Made by a program: the position numbers and the translations under genes. Below are positions 35,261-45,236 of a stretch of DNA of 64,000 bases, one piece after another (within the stretch, counting starts at the first letter, position 1; each line of letters begins with the position of its first letter). The notes beneath the pieces are model-generated. The model was not told where the DNA came from. It searched no databases and saw only the letters and a list, made by a program, of their open reading frames with translations. The DNA is from Allorhizobium paknamense (GTDB lineage Bacteria; Pseudomonadota; Alphaproteobacteria; Rhizobiales; Rhizobiaceae): assembly GCF_030815125.1 (NCBI RefSeq), contig NZ_JAUSWH010000011.1, forward strand, positions 104,781 through 168,780, written 5' to 3'.

Positions 35261-36565
35261 ATGCGTTCTGGCCGTGATCTCATTCATCGGGCTTTGCTGT
35301 TGCTGGCGCTTGCCGGCACGGCCTCTGTTGCCGAGGCGCAGGAAGATGAGCGCCTGCCGCCCTACCTGATGATGCGTTCGCTTGAATATGTGCAGGATCT
35401 GGTGGTGCAGGGCGATCATTCCGCCAGCGAAATGCAGCGCTTCGTGCTGTCGCGGCTGGACAAGCGGCTGCGCAATGCCACCGCCGATACCTTCGAGGAC
35501 CCGCGCAATGTCGATGCGGCCTTGCTCTATGCCATGAGCGGCGGCAATCCCGCCACGCTGGACTATCTGGTGGCGCGCGACATCAATGGTCATTTCGACA
35601 ACCGTGTCACCGATGTGCTGCGCAAATATCTCGCCGGCAAGGGCGTGCTGATGATGGGCTCCATCGCCGATCTGTTGCCGGTGTATAAAAACAGCCGTCT
35701 TGCTCCCTATCTGGCGCTGGTGGCGGGCAATGTCACCATTGCCAAGGATCCGGCCAAGGCGTTGAACTATTACGATTGGGCACGGCTGACGGCGCCCGGC
35801 ACCATTGTCGAGGAGGCGGCGCTGCGCCGTTCGCTGTCGATTGCGCTGGATACCGGCAAGATCGAACCTGCGCTGGGCTATGCCAACCGCTATGCGCGCC
35901 GCTTTCTCTATTCGCCCTATGCCAGCCAGTTCGTAGACCTCTTTGTCCAGCTCGTCGTCGATCATGACGACAAGCTGGACCAGACGGCCGTACTGGAAAC
36001 CGTTGCCGCCATGGATTCGGCCCGGCAAAAGGAAGTCTATCTGCGGATCGCCCGCAAGGCCGCAATTGGCGGTAAGGTTGCATTGGCGGCCCAGGCGGCG
36101 GACCGTGCCAATCAGTTGAGCGGCCTGCCGGGTGGAGGAGATCCGCAGGCTCTGCTCTATGGCGGCGTGGCAAGGCTGCCCACCGAGGACGTTCAAAACG
36201 CCCTGAACAGCATGGCGAGCCTTCCTGAGGATCAATTGAACCAGTCCGACCGGGCCTTGCTGAACGCGGCACGCGCCATTGCGCAGGAAATCGTGCGCCT
36301 GCCCACCGCACCACCCGTTGCCGCCAATGAAGCGCCGCCGCCCACCATGGCCGTGACGCCATCCGACAGCCTGCAGCAACAGGATCCGGCCGGCAAAGCT
36401 GTCTCCGCGCCTGTTCAGCCCGTAGCACCGGCCTCGCAGCAGGCCGCTGAGGCGATGCCGCAAAAGACCGATCCCAGCGATGCCGCCTTCAGCGGCTTCG
36501 TCAGTGACGGCAGGGCAAAGCTTGAGGCAATCGATAAACTTCTGAAAGGGGAGGGGGTAAACTGA
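35261..36565 (+). CDS. motC: MotC, periplasmic motility protein
   Basis: This 434-residue protein has a signal peptide (about 1-26, cleavage near VAEAQ), a mainly alpha-helical body and a Pro/Ala/Gln-rich C-terminal linker (residues 350-410). MotC of Sinorhizobium binds MotB in the periplasm and is needed for swimming. It depends on MotE, encoded at 24806. The gene follows motB by 3 bases and overlaps fliK by one base. Confidence 0.9.
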   Translation: MRSGRDLIHRALLLLALAGTASVAEAQEDERLPPYLMMRSLEYVQDLVVQGDHSASEMQRFVLSRLDKRLRNATADTFEDPRNVDAALLYAMSGGNPATLDYLVARDINGHFDNRVTDVLRKYLAGKGVLMMGSIADLLPVYKNSRLAPYLALVAGNVTIAKDPAKALNYYDWARLTAPGTIVEEAALRRSLSIALDTGKIEPALGYANRYARRFLYSPYASQFVDLFVQLVVDHDDKLDQTAVLETVAAMDSARQKEVYLRIARKAAIGGKVALAAQAADRANQLSGLPGGGDPQALLYGGVARLPTEDVQNALNSMASLPEDQLNQSDRALLNAARAIAQEIVRLPTAPPVAANEAPPPTMAVTPSDSLQQQDPAGKAVSAPVQPVAPASQQAAEAMPQKTDPSDAAFSGFVSDGRAKLEAIDKLLKGEGVN

Positions 36566-38253
36566 TGGGGAATGCAATTTCGATCGGCTCTGCGTCCAGT
36601 CTTGCGGCGGCCACTTATGCCGCCTCCCGCAACCCTGATAAAACCACAGAGGATGACGGTTTTCTGTCGGCCCTGCGCCAGTCGCAAACGGCAAGCGACC
36701 GCACTCATGAAACCGATGACGACGATCCGAAGAGCGTGCGCGCCGAGACCGACGACGACAGCGGCGACAGTGATGACGCCCAGGCCACCGCTTCGGATCG
36801 GGATGTCGCGCCCACGAAGAGCGACACCGGCAAGGTAAGCCGGAAAGACGACGATACGACGGATAGCAACGACCAGAACGGCTCGGCCAGCACTGAGGAT
36901 GATCAGGCCGATACCGCCGCATCGGCGTCCGCCTCCGATACCACCGGGACGGCTTCGGGCACGGATTCCGTCGAGGTCGTGCAAAAACTGATTACCCGGG
37001 CAGCCATCGCCGACGATCTGCTCCAGAAGGATCTGGCCAGCCAGGATGGGGTTCAGACGGAGCAGCCGGCTGGCGCTCAGACCGTGGCCGTGCCGCAGCA
37101 GACAGGCGCTGAGGATTCCACCCAGAACATTGCCAAGACCCAGGCCAGCCAGTTGGCGACCTTGACCAATGCCATCGCGGCGCCTCAGGTTGGAGCGGAA
37201 GCAACGACCGCGACAGTGCAGCAGACCGTAACGGCTGCCAGTGGCGATCTCGCCGGTGTTGGAGACAAGGACAAGGCGGCGGCGACGCAGGATGATGCAG
37301 CGACGGCCACCTCGGCGAATACCCAGGATGCACTTTCGCTTCTGACAGAGCTTTCGGCGCCTCCGCAGGCGCTAGCCGCCCAGACGGCCAATAGCCAGAC
37401 CGTCACGGTGCAGGCAAATCAGACACTGCCAAACCAGACCCTGGCCACGGTCTCCAAGGTCGCGCAGACAACGACGGCAGGGACTGAGACCGATGCTGCA
37501 TCCACAACGGAGAGCGCATCGGGCGACAGCGCCGCGGATGCGCTGAGCCTTGTGTCAGCGTCAAAGACCAGCACCCTGGATGCGGCAACGGATAGTTCCA
37601 CCACCAGCCTCAGCGACACCACGCTGCTGGATGACGGCTCATCCTCCATCAATCTCGCCGTCTTGAGCTCACAGCGGCTGATTGCGCCTGAAAATACCAG
37701 CAATGGCGCACGGATTGCCGCCGCATTGCTGGGGGATAGCCACCAGACGTCCACCGCCAGAACGGATGCCACCCATGCCCTGGCCTCCGAGACGGCTACG
37801 GACCGCACCTTGAACACGCTGAAGATCAAGATGACCCCGGAAAGCCTCGGCACGGTCACAGCCACGATGAAGCTGACGGGGGGCCAGTTGAGCGTCAGCC
37901 TCGTGGTGGAAACGGCAGCCGCCTATCGTCAATTGCACGAGGATCAGAGCGATATCGTCAACACGCTGAAATCCCAGGGCTTCTCGGTGGATCAGGTGCA
38001 GATCAGCCTGGCGCCTGTGGATCGCAGCAGTGACAGCAGCCAGACCAACAACCAGAATCAGAATCAAAACCAGTCAAGCGGCCAGCAGACCATGCAGGGC
38101 GGCTCTTCGGGGCAGAATGGCAGCCGCAATGCCCAGCAGCAGGGCGCGGCCTATGATTGGACAACGGGAGGAAGGCTGGATGACGTTGTCTCCGGTGAGA
38201 CGGGCAGCGCGAGCGGCAGCAGCACTGGCATCTCTTCTGATCTTTACCTGTGA
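36565..38253 (+). CDS. fliK: FliK, hook-length control protein (formerly MotD in rhizobia)
   Basis: This 562-residue protein is low complexity (Asp/Ser/Thr/Ala/Gln) for its first 400 residues. It has the globular FliK C-terminal domain (residues about 405-490: NTLKIKMTPESLGTVTATM, then VETAAAYRQLHEDQSDI). The export-switch domain measures hook length and signals to FlhB. A Gln/Asn-rich tail (NNQNQNQNQSSGQQ) follows. It starts with a one-base overlap on the motC stop, and its end overlaps the next gene by 74 bases. Confidence 0.9.
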   Translation: MGNAISIGSASSLAAATYAASRNPDKTTEDDGFLSALRQSQTASDRTHETDDDDPKSVRAETDDDSGDSDDAQATASDRDVAPTKSDTGKVSRKDDDTTDSNDQNGSASTEDDQADTAASASASDTTGTASGTDSVEVVQKLITRAAIADDLLQKDLASQDGVQTEQPAGAQTVAVPQQTGAEDSTQNIAKTQASQLATLTNAIAAPQVGAEATTATVQQTVTAASGDLAGVGDKDKAAATQDDAATATSANTQDALSLLTELSAPPQALAAQTANSQTVTVQANQTLPNQTLATVSKVAQTTTAGTETDAASTTESASGDSAADALSLVSASKTSTLDAATDSSTTSLSDTTLLDDGSSSINLAVLSSQRLIAPENTSNGARIAAALLGDSHQTSTARTDATHALASETATDRTLNTLKIKMTPESLGTVTATMKLTGGQLSVSLVVETAAAYRQLHEDQSDIVNTLKSQGFSVDQVQISLAPVDRSSDSSQTNNQNQNQNQSSGQQTMQGGSSGQNGSRNAQQQGAAYDWTTGGRLDDVVSGETGSASGSSTGISSDLYL

Positions 38254-38764
38254 GAGGGCTGAGGCCTCTGCCCCTGCGGGCAGCTGCGAGCGTGAAATCC
38301 GCATCGCAGCCGCCAAATATGGCATTCCGGAAGGCATTCTCTACTCTGTCGGCCTGACGGAAACCGGGCGAAAGGGATCGCTGCAGCCCTTCGCGCTCAA
38401 TGTCGAGGGCAAGGCGCTGTTTGCCGATAATATGGGCGAGGCCATGCAGCTCTTCCAGAAGGCGAAGCAGGGCGGGGCAAAGCTCATCGATGTCGGCTGC
38501 ATGCAGATCAATCACTATTTCCATGGCGAGGCCTTTCAGAGCGTGGAGGATATGTTCGAGCCGCATCGCAATGTCGACTACGCCGCACGCTTCCTGCTGG
38601 CACTGCACCAGCGTCATGAAACCTGGACCATGGCGGTCGCCAGATACCATGCCGGGCCCAATAACAATCCGGCCCAGAAGCAATATGTCTGCCGGGTGAT
38701 CGCCAATCTGGTGGCGACAGGCTATGGAAACTGGACGCCGACCGCCTGGAATTTCTGTCAATAA
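38180..38764 (+). CDS. Lytic transglycosylase (SLT-type)
   Basis: This protein of about 194 residues has an N-terminal signal segment (ARAAAALASLLIFTC) and an SLT domain. The domain contains the catalytic Glu in SVGLTETG, the block VGCMQINHYFHG and the end AVARYHAGP. Such enzymes cut peptidoglycan glycan strands, here presumably to let the rod through, because this cluster's FlgJ-like protein lacks a muramidase domain. The start at 38180 follows GGGAGG and lies inside the end of fliK. It ends the motB operon. The equivalent rhizobial gene was called orf38. Confidence 0.9.
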   Translation: MTLSPVRRAARAAAALASLLIFTCERAEASAPAGSCEREIRIAAAKYGIPEGILYSVGLTETGRKGSLQPFALNVEGKALFADNMGEAMQLFQKAKQGGAKLIDVGCMQINHYFHGEAFQSVEDMFEPHRNVDYAARFLLALHQRHETWTMAVARYHAGPNNNPAQKQYVCRVIANLVATGYGNWTPTAWNFCQ

Positions 38765-39047
38765 ATACAACCTATAGTTTATTTACCGCCGCGCTATCGC
38801 CCGATTTAGAATGTGCGCAACATCGGATCCGTAGCGGCGAAGGCAAGACGTGACCTCGCCTTGCGTTAACTTTTTCCACGGAAAATTTGTGGGTCTTTCG
38901 GGCTGTGAACACTATATCTAGTGCAAATCAGCTCATCATGGTTAATCAACTATTAATACCTATCATTAACTTTCAGTAGTTGTCGCTGACTCCTCCGATT
39001 CGTACCCATGGGTTGTTGAAACACCACACTGATTCGGAGGCGGACGA

Positions 39048-39719
39048 ATGATCGTAGTGGTTGATGAGCGCGAGCTCGTTAAAGATGGGTACACGTCCTT
39101 GTTTGGACGCGAAGGCATACCTTCGACCGGGTTCGACCCGGCCGAATTCGGAGAATGGGTCGCTTCGGCGGCCGAACAGGACATTGCGGCGGTCGAGGCT
39201 TTCCTGCTGGGGCAGGGAGATCGGAACGGGGACCTGCCGCGCGCAATCCGGGACCGCACGACGGCCCCGGTGATTGCCGTGTCCGACCAGCCGTCGCTTG
39301 AGGCGACGCTGGCGCTGTTCGACAGCGGCGTGGATGATGTGGTGCGCAAGCCCGTACATCCGCGGGAAATCCTGGCGCGGGCAGCGGCCATCCGCCGTCG
39401 CCTGAAGGCCATTGCCAACTATACCGAGATCGGCCCCATCCGGGTTTTCTCCGATGGCCGGGATCCGGAAATCAACGGTGACGTCTTCCCGCTGCCGCGC
39501 CGCGAGCGCCGCATTCTGGAATATCTCGTCGCCAACCGTGGACGGCGCGTGTCGAAGACCCAGATCTTCAACGCGATCTACGGCATCTTCGACGAGGAAG
39601 TCGAAGAGAATGTGGTGGAAAGCCACATCAGCAAGCTCAGGAAGAAACTGCGCAAGAAGCTGGGCTTCGACCCGGTCGATTCCAAGCGCTTCCTCGGCTA
39701 CTGCATCGACTGGAACTAA
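39048..39719 (+). CDS. rem: Rem/FtcR, orphan OmpR-type flagellar transcription activator
   Basis: This 223-residue protein has a receiver-like domain (1-118) and a C-terminal winged-helix domain ([33 protein letters not shown]). The receiver keeps the acidic pair (DE, 6-7) and the Lys (RKPV), but I see no Asp at the usual phosphorylation site (AVEAFLLGQ), so it probably works without phosphorylation. In Sinorhizobium Rem, and in Brucella FtcR, activates flagellar genes and sits below VisNR. It is monocistronic, with a terminator at 39734. An upstream gap of 283 bases (38765-39047) holds its promoter. Confidence 0.92.
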   Translation: MIVVVDERELVKDGYTSLFGREGIPSTGFDPAEFGEWVASAAEQDIAAVEAFLLGQGDRNGDLPRAIRDRTTAPVIAVSDQPSLEATLALFDSGVDDVVRKPVHPREILARAAAIRRRLKAIANYTEIGPIRVFSDGRDPEINGDVFPLPRRERRILEYLVANRGRRVSKTQIFNAIYGIFDEEVEENVVESHISKLRKKLRKKLGFDPVDSKRFLGYCIDWN

Positions 39720-39733
39720 CGACGAATTGCCAT

Positions 39734-39758
39734 GGGCCTGAAGGATTTTCAGGCCCTT
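39734..39758 (+). terminator. Terminator of rem
   Basis: Stem GGGCCTGAA with TTCAGGCCC followed by TTTG. Confidence 0.75.
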
Positions 39759-39981
39759 TGCGTCTCCGGTCGGCCCGCAGGCCCATGAACCTGAAAGCGT
39801 TGAGAAGACGTAAAGGTTTAAAGCCCCGGGCCGCGGAAAGCGGTGAGGCAGTCGCTCTGGTGCTGCCTGGTGATGAAAAAGCTGCCGCGTGAGGCACATT
39901 TCTTTCAGGCTTGCTTATGAGCCAGCTTCACGCAAGGCCCACCCCCTAATCTCCAAAGAACGAATTACAAGAGGACATGTT

Positions 39982-41229
39982 ATGAGCCTTACTGGTAGCA
40001 TGAATGCGGCCGTGTCTGGTCTGAAGGCCCAATCCGCGAAATTGAGTTCGGTGAGCGATAACGTCTCCAACTCTTCGACGACCGGCTATAAGCGCAGCGA
40101 AACCGAATTTTCCAGCATGGTTACGGCCGGTGAAGGCAGTGGTGTTTCCTCTACCACGACCTATACGATTTCCGAGGAAGGCTCCTACGAATCGACCTCT
40201 TCCGATACCGATCTGGCCATCAATGGCGACGGCTTCTTCGTGGTGCAGGACGAGTCCGGCAACGTCTTCCTGACCCGCGCCGGTGATTTCACCGTCGACG
40301 AGAATGGCTATCTGGTGAACTCCGCCGGCTATACGCTGCTGGGTTATTCCTACGAGAATGGCGAGCCCGCCTCGGTCATCAACGGCTTCGATGGTCTTGA
40401 ACCCGTGAAGGTCACGGATACTTCGGTCTCGGCATCGGCCAGTACCTCTGGCGAACTCACGGGTAACCTCGATTCCGGCGCCACGGCCGTCACCGGCGAC
40501 ACGGCGAGTGCGAACTCCGCGACGAGCGAATACACCTACAAGACCTCCATCATTGCCTATGACAATGCTGGTAACTCCATTCAGTACGACATCTACTTTA
40601 CGAAGACCTCCGACAACGAGTGGGAAGTCTCCGCCTACCGGACCGATGAAGCGACGGACGAGACGAGCTTCCCCTATTCCGGCGGCCTGCTGGGTTCGAC
40701 GACCATTACCTTCGATTCGAGCACCAACGAACTCGATTCGTCCAGCTCCACGACCCTGTCCTTCACCGACAGCTCCGTCGATCCGACGCTGTCGCTCGAT
40801 CTCGATCTGTCGTCGCTGACGCAAACCGGTGCGGATTCCTCCATCGGCGGCGATGTGAACGGTGCGGCTGCCGCCTCGGTGTCCAGCGTCGATATCGATT
40901 CGGATGGCAATATCGTCGCGACCTACAGCGATGGCAGCACCAGCAATCTCTACAAGATCGCGCTCGCCACCGTTCCGAGCCCGGATAACCTGACCACGGT
41001 GGACGGCACGGCCTACCAGGTGAATGCTGCATCCGGCACGGTCGTCGTCGGCTTTGCCAATACCGGCAGTTTCGGCTCGATCGAAACCAACACGCTGGAA
41101 TCCTCCAACGTCGATCTGGCCGACGAACTCACGCAGATGATCGTGGCGCAGCGGTCCTACACGGCAAACTCCAAGGTCTTCCAGACCGCATCGGAAATGC
41201 TCGATACGCTGACCGAACTGAAGCGCTGA
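39982..41229 (+). CDS. flgE: FlgE, hook protein
   Basis: This 415-residue protein begins MSLTGSMNAAVSGLKAQSAK with the axial-protein block VSDNVSNSSTTGYKRSETEF. It ends with LESSNVDLADELTQMIVAQRSYTANSK. The long middle is the hook D1/D2 domain, rich in Ser/Thr/Asp. The start 39982 follows AAGAGGACA; an in-frame ATG at 39889 adds residues unlike any hook protein. It opens flgE-flgK-flgL-flaF-flbT-flgD. Confidence 0.95.
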   Translation: MSLTGSMNAAVSGLKAQSAKLSSVSDNVSNSSTTGYKRSETEFSSMVTAGEGSGVSSTTTYTISEEGSYESTSSDTDLAINGDGFFVVQDESGNVFLTRAGDFTVDENGYLVNSAGYTLLGYSYENGEPASVINGFDGLEPVKVTDTSVSASASTSGELTGNLDSGATAVTGDTASANSATSEYTYKTSIIAYDNAGNSIQYDIYFTKTSDNEWEVSAYRTDEATDETSFPYSGGLLGSTTITFDSSTNELDSSSSTTLSFTDSSVDPTLSLDLDLSSLTQTGADSSIGGDVNGAAAASVSSVDIDSDGNIVATYSDGSTSNLYKIALATVPSPDNLTTVDGTAYQVNAASGTVVVGFANTGSFGSIETNTLESSNVDLADELTQMIVAQRSYTANSKVFQTASEMLDTLTELKR

Positions 41230-41253
41230 TCCAATTGAAGTAGGGGCCTAGTC

Positions 41254-42708
41254 ATGTCGCTTTCGTCGACCCTCAATACGGCAAAGAATGCCTTGAGCAA
41301 CACCAGCATGCAGTCGCAGGTGCTGTCCAAGAACATTGCCAACTCTCAGACGGAGGGTTACGTCCGGCGAGATGCCTCTACGGTGACAAGCAGCACGGGC
41401 GCGACGATTCTTTCGACGTCGCGCTCGACAGACAGCGTCATGCAGAAGCAGATGCTGTCTGCCCAGTCCCAGGCCGAAGGCCAGGATACGCTGAATACGG
41501 GACTGACCAATCTCAAGGCGCTTCTCGGCGGCAATGATTACGAACTTGCGCCCTCTACCTACCTGACGAAACTGCGGGATTCGCTGCAATCCTACGCCAC
41601 GAAGCCGGGCGAACTCTCTCTTGGCCAGACGGCGGTCAGCAATGCCCAGGATCTCGCCAACTCGCTCAACACCACGTCTGAAGGTGTACAGGCGGTGCGC
41701 GCGCAGGCCGACGCCAACATCAAGACGGATGTGGCGAAGCTGAACGACCTGCTTTCGCAGTTCAAGACCGTCAACGATGCGGTCGTCCAGGCAACGGTAA
41801 CGGGCGCCAATGCCAATGATGCGCTGGACCAGCGCGACAAACTGCTGTCGGATATTTCCAAGATCGTCGGCATTTCCACGACGACGCGCGACAACAACGA
41901 CATGGCCGTCTATACCAGTGACGGCACGGTTCTCTTCGAAACGCAGCCGCGCAGCGTCACCTTCACCGCCACCAGCGGCTACGGTGCCACGAGCACCGGA
42001 AATCCCGTCTATATCGACGGGGTCCCGCTCAAGGCCGGCTCCGGCGGCAATACGAGCGCGCAAGGCTCGCTGCAGGCCAATCTGCAGATCCGCGACGTTG
42101 TCGCGCCGAAGATGCAGGATCAGCTTGATGAAACGGCGCGCTCGCTGATCAGCATGTTTTCCGAGACCACGGATAGTTCCGGCAGCGATCCGGCGCCGGG
42201 CCTGTTTGTCTGGAGCGATACGGTCACCCCGGATGACGGTGTGCTGCAGCCGGGCATTGCCGAGACCATTTCGGTGAATACCGCCTATGTCACCTCGGAA
42301 GGCGGCACGCCGACCTTGCTGCGCGACGGCGGCTATAACGGCTCCTCTTACAAGTGGAACACCAATGATGACAGCGGCTATTCGACGCTGCTGCAATCCT
42401 ATGTCGATAAGTTCGACGACAAGATGAATTACGACAGCGCGGCTGATCTGGGCGACAGCTCGACGGTGCTGGATTACGCTTCGGCTTCGAACGGCTGGCT
42501 GGAAGCCTACCGCTCCACCTCGGACTCGGCCAATGAGAACAAGGCCGCGCTTTCCCAGCGCGCCACGGAAGCCTACCAGAACAAGACCGGCGTCAATCTG
42601 GACGAGGAACTGTCGCGGCTTCTGGATATCGAGCAGTCCTACAAGGCCTCGACGAAACTGATCACGGCAGTGGACGACATGCTGAAGTCATTGATGGACG
42701 CGGTGTAA
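41254..42708 (+). CDS. flgK: FlgK, hook-filament junction protein 1
   Basis: This 484-residue protein has an axial N-terminal helix (LNTAKNALSNTSMQSQVLSKNIAN) and the C-terminal coiled helix (GVNLDEELSRLLDIEQSYKASTKL) typical of FlgK. It joins the hook to the first flagellin layer. The gene lies 24 bases after flgE and 4 bases before flgL. Confidence 0.95.
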   Translation: MSLSSTLNTAKNALSNTSMQSQVLSKNIANSQTEGYVRRDASTVTSSTGATILSTSRSTDSVMQKQMLSAQSQAEGQDTLNTGLTNLKALLGGNDYELAPSTYLTKLRDSLQSYATKPGELSLGQTAVSNAQDLANSLNTTSEGVQAVRAQADANIKTDVAKLNDLLSQFKTVNDAVVQATVTGANANDALDQRDKLLSDISKIVGISTTTRDNNDMAVYTSDGTVLFETQPRSVTFTATSGYGATSTGNPVYIDGVPLKAGSGGNTSAQGSLQANLQIRDVVAPKMQDQLDETARSLISMFSETTDSSGSDPAPGLFVWSDTVTPDDGVLQPGIAETISVNTAYVTSEGGTPTLLRDGGYNGSSYKWNTNDDSGYSTLLQSYVDKFDDKMNYDSAADLGDSSTVLDYASASNGWLEAYRSTSDSANENKAALSQRATEAYQNKTGVNLDEELSRLLDIEQSYKASTKLITAVDDMLKSLMDAV

Positions 42709-42712
42709 GACC

Positions 42713-43780
42713 ATGAAAACATCCAATATCTCCAGTCTCACCATTCAGAATGCGATGCGCCTGACCATCTCGGACGCGCAGAGCCAGATGGTGGAAGCGC
42801 AGAAGGAAGTCACCACTGGCCAATATGCCGATGTCGGCACGGCCATTGGCGGCCAGGCGTCCAGCGCCATCAACCTGAACCGGGATTCGCTCAGGCTGCA
42901 ATCGCTCATGGACACCAATTCGCTGGTAACGCAGCGGCTGGATTCCTCGCAGAACGCCCTGGACCAGATTGCATCTGCTGCCCAGACATTGCAGGAAACC
43001 TTCGTGGCGCTCGGCAACAATACCGATGCCACCACGCTGACCACGGCAAAGCAGACGGCAACGAGCGCGCTGGATACCTTCACCGACATGGCGAACACCT
43101 CGTCCAACGGCGAATATCTCTTCTCGGGCATCAATACCGATGTGCAGCCGCTGACGTCCTATACGGCATTGGACAGCAATGGCGATGCGTCTGCCGCCAA
43201 GCAGGCCTTCGACGCCGCCTTCCAGTCCCGTTTCGGGATGTCGCCCAGCGATGACGCGGTCAGCACCATCAGCGCCGATGACATTACGGATTTTCTGGAG
43301 AATACTCTGGAACCGATGTATACTGGGAGCGATTGGCAGGACAACTGGTCCAAGGCTACCGACGATACGATGACGAGCCGGATCAGCAAGAGCGAAGTGA
43401 TCCAGAGTTCATCCAGCGCCAATGCCGATGGCTTCCGGTACATGGCGCTGGCATCGGTTATCGGTGTCGAGCTGATCAACGCCAATTTTTCGACCGAAGC
43501 CAGAACTGCTCTGACCAGCAAGGCGATCGAATACACAGGCAAGGCGATTTCGGGCATCAATGACGAGCGCACCCAGCTGGGTCTGTCGCAGGAACGGGTG
43601 ACCAACGCGAATGATTCATTGTCGGCGCAGAAGGACATTATCGAGACGCAGTTGAACGATCTGGTGGGCGTGGATGCCTATGAGGCATCGACCCGTCTCA
43701 ACAATCTGCAGTCTCTGGTCGAGACGTCTTATACGCTGACTTCACGGCTCCAGAAATTGAGCCTCGTAGATTACCTTTGA
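42713..43780 (+). CDS. flgL: FlgL, hook-filament junction protein 2
   Basis: This 355-residue flagellin-like protein has an N-terminal helix (NAMRLTISDAQSQMVEAQKEV) and the C-terminal end EASTRLNNLQSLVETSYTLTSRLQ shared with flagellins. It sits between FlgK and the flagellin filament. The start is 4 bases after the flgK stop. Confidence 0.94.
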   Translation: MKTSNISSLTIQNAMRLTISDAQSQMVEAQKEVTTGQYADVGTAIGGQASSAINLNRDSLRLQSLMDTNSLVTQRLDSSQNALDQIASAAQTLQETFVALGNNTDATTLTTAKQTATSALDTFTDMANTSSNGEYLFSGINTDVQPLTSYTALDSNGDASAAKQAFDAAFQSRFGMSPSDDAVSTISADDITDFLENTLEPMYTGSDWQDNWSKATDDTMTSRISKSEVIQSSSSANADGFRYMALASVIGVELINANFSTEARTALTSKAIEYTGKAISGINDERTQLGLSQERVTNANDSLSAQKDIIETQLNDLVGVDAYEASTRLNNLQSLVETSYTLTSRLQKLSLVDYL

Positions 43781-43814
43781 TGATCAAGGGTTTGTGGGAG
43801 TGAAGGAAATCTAG

Positions 43815-44162
43815 ATGTACCAGTTTTCCTACAATGAGATCATGGAGGACGGCGTCGCAGACGCCAAGGAGCGCGAGCGCCAGGTCCTCGATCGATCAAT
43901 CGACCTTCTGATGCGGGCACGCGATGCCGAGCGCTATGGGAGGGACGCCATTGAGGCTATCTATTACACACGGCGGGTGTGGGTCCGCTTCATCGAGGAC
44001 CTCAAGCAGCCCGACAACCAGCTCGGGGACGAGCTGCGCGCCAATCTCATCTCAATCGCCATCTGGATCCTGAAGGAATGCGACCGCATCCGAAAGCGGC
44101 AATCCGACAACTTCCAGGGCATTATCGACGTAACCACCATCATCAGGGATGGACTTAAATGA
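43815..44162 (+). CDS. flaF: FlaF, flagellin secretion/assembly regulator
   Basis: This 115-residue soluble helical protein ([20 protein letters not shown]) matches the alphaproteobacterial FlaF family. FlaF binds flagellin and promotes its secretion, and it opposes FlbT. The stop overlaps the flbT start by an ATGA, so the two regulators are made together. Confidence 0.93.
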   Translation: MYQFSYNEIMEDGVADAKERERQVLDRSIDLLMRARDAERYGRDAIEAIYYTRRVWVRFIEDLKQPDNQLGDELRANLISIAIWILKECDRIRKRQSDNFQGIIDVTTIIRDGLK

Positions 44163-44608
44163 AGAGCACCTTGCGAATCTCGCTCAAATCCGGGGAAAGA
44201 ATCTTTATCAATGGCGCGGTTCTGCGTGTTGACCGGAAGGTTGCCCTTGAATTCCTGAATGACGTGACCTTCCTTCTGGAAAACCATGTTCTTCAGCCGG
44301 AAGACGCCAATACGCCGCTGAAGCAGCTCTACTTCATCGCGCAGATGATCCTCATCAATCCGGAGGGCAAGGAACAGACGCTTGCCATGTTCCGCAAGTC
44401 GATCGTCATGCTGCTCAATTGCTTCCAGAACGAGGAAGTGCTGGCCGAGCTGAAGCGGATCGACGGCATGGTGGTGTCCGGCCGCGCCTTCGACGCGCTG
44501 AAGGCCATCCGGGCACTGTATCCGGTCGAGGACCGTATTCTCAACAGCCAGGAGATCGAGCCTGCGATGATCGAGCAGATCCGCAAGGAAATCGCGCCAT
44601 GGCGGTAG
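44159..44608 (+). CDS. flbT: FlbT, post-transcriptional regulator of flagellin
   Basis: This 149-residue protein begins [20 protein letters not shown] and contains [21 protein letters not shown] in fragments typical of FlbT. In Caulobacter FlbT binds the flagellin mRNA leader and blocks its translation; in Brucella it acts positively. The four flagellin genes in this window carry a shared structured leader that is a natural candidate target (inference). Its end overlaps the flgD start. Confidence 0.93.
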   Translation: MKSTLRISLKSGERIFINGAVLRVDRKVALEFLNDVTFLLENHVLQPEDANTPLKQLYFIAQMILINPEGKEQTLAMFRKSIVMLLNCFQNEEVLAELKRIDGMVVSGRAFDALKAIRALYPVEDRILNSQEIEPAMIEQIRKEIAPWR

Positions 44609-45027
44609 ACAGCGTTTCAAGTTCGACCTCGACGACCTACACCAATCCCTGGGCGAACGCGTCTTCCTCCTCGGATTCCTCCGATGCATCCATGGATTAC
44701 GACAGCTTCCTGCAGTTGCTGATCGCGCAGATGCAGAACCAGGATCCGACCGATCCCATGGACGCCTCCGAGCAGGTGGCGCAGTTGGCGACCTTCTCGC
44801 AGGTCGAACAGGCGATCCAGACCAACACGCTTCTGAAGAGCATGCTGGTTTCGGAAGCGCTGACCAAGGCAGGCGATCTCGTCGGCACCAGCGTCACCAG
44901 TTCCGATGGCGAGACCACCGGCACGGTCTCTTCGGTCCAGGTCAACGACGATTCCGTGGTGCTGACGACCAGCGATGGCAACACTGTCGATCTGCAGACC
45001 GGCGTGGAGTTCTCAAGCGGCTCATAA
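44599..45027 (+). CDS. flgD: FlgD, hook cap (hook assembly) protein
   Basis: This 142-residue protein contains the FlgD N-terminal signature [23 protein letters not shown] and [21 protein letters not shown]. It is short, lacking the large Ig-like C-terminal domains of the enteric protein, as in other rhizobia. It caps the growing hook. The start ATG 44599 lies inside the last ten bases of flbT. A terminator hairpin and a family A repeat follow. Confidence 0.93.
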   Translation: MAVDSVSSSTSTTYTNPWANASSSSDSSDASMDYDSFLQLLIAQMQNQDPTDPMDASEQVAQLATFSQVEQAIQTNTLLKSMLVSEALTKAGDLVGTSVTSSDGETTGTVSSVQVNDDSVVLTTSDGNTVDLQTGVEFSSGS

Positions 45028-45071
45028 GGCCCGCTTTGAAAAAGCACGGTCTTTGGGTTAAGAGTTTGCCA

Positions 45072-45101
45072 AGAACGGCGGCGGTGATTCACCGCCCCGT
45101 T
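45072..45101 (+). terminator. Terminator after flgD
   Basis: Hairpin GGCGGTG...CACCGCC followed by CCGTTTGTCTTTTT. It separates flgE-flgD from fliQ. Confidence 0.65.
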
Positions 45102-45158
45102 TGTCTTTTTGGTGAAGCCGGTTCCTACTTTTCGGTCCGATGCTCCAGCTCTTTTTTT

Positions 45159-45214
45159 ATGTGCTTCCGAACGGAAAACCGGACTCCATTTTTCCTGGAA
45201 GCACCCTAAAGCGG
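45159..45214. repeat. Rhizobial intergenic repeat, family A (short form)
   Basis: GTGCTTCCGAACGGAAAACCGG with the complementary half TTTCCTGGAAGCAC, forming a hairpin. It lies between flgD and fliQ. Confidence 0.6.
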
Positions 45215-45236
45215 CATGAGGCCGCCGAGGTGTGCC

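Noticed and set aside
34397..36922. Very long minus-strand open frame (841 codons) opposite motB-motC-fliK
   Set aside because: It is the complement of three well-supported plus-strand genes, is rich in Arg/His/Gly as expected from high-GC antisense frames, and has no family features.
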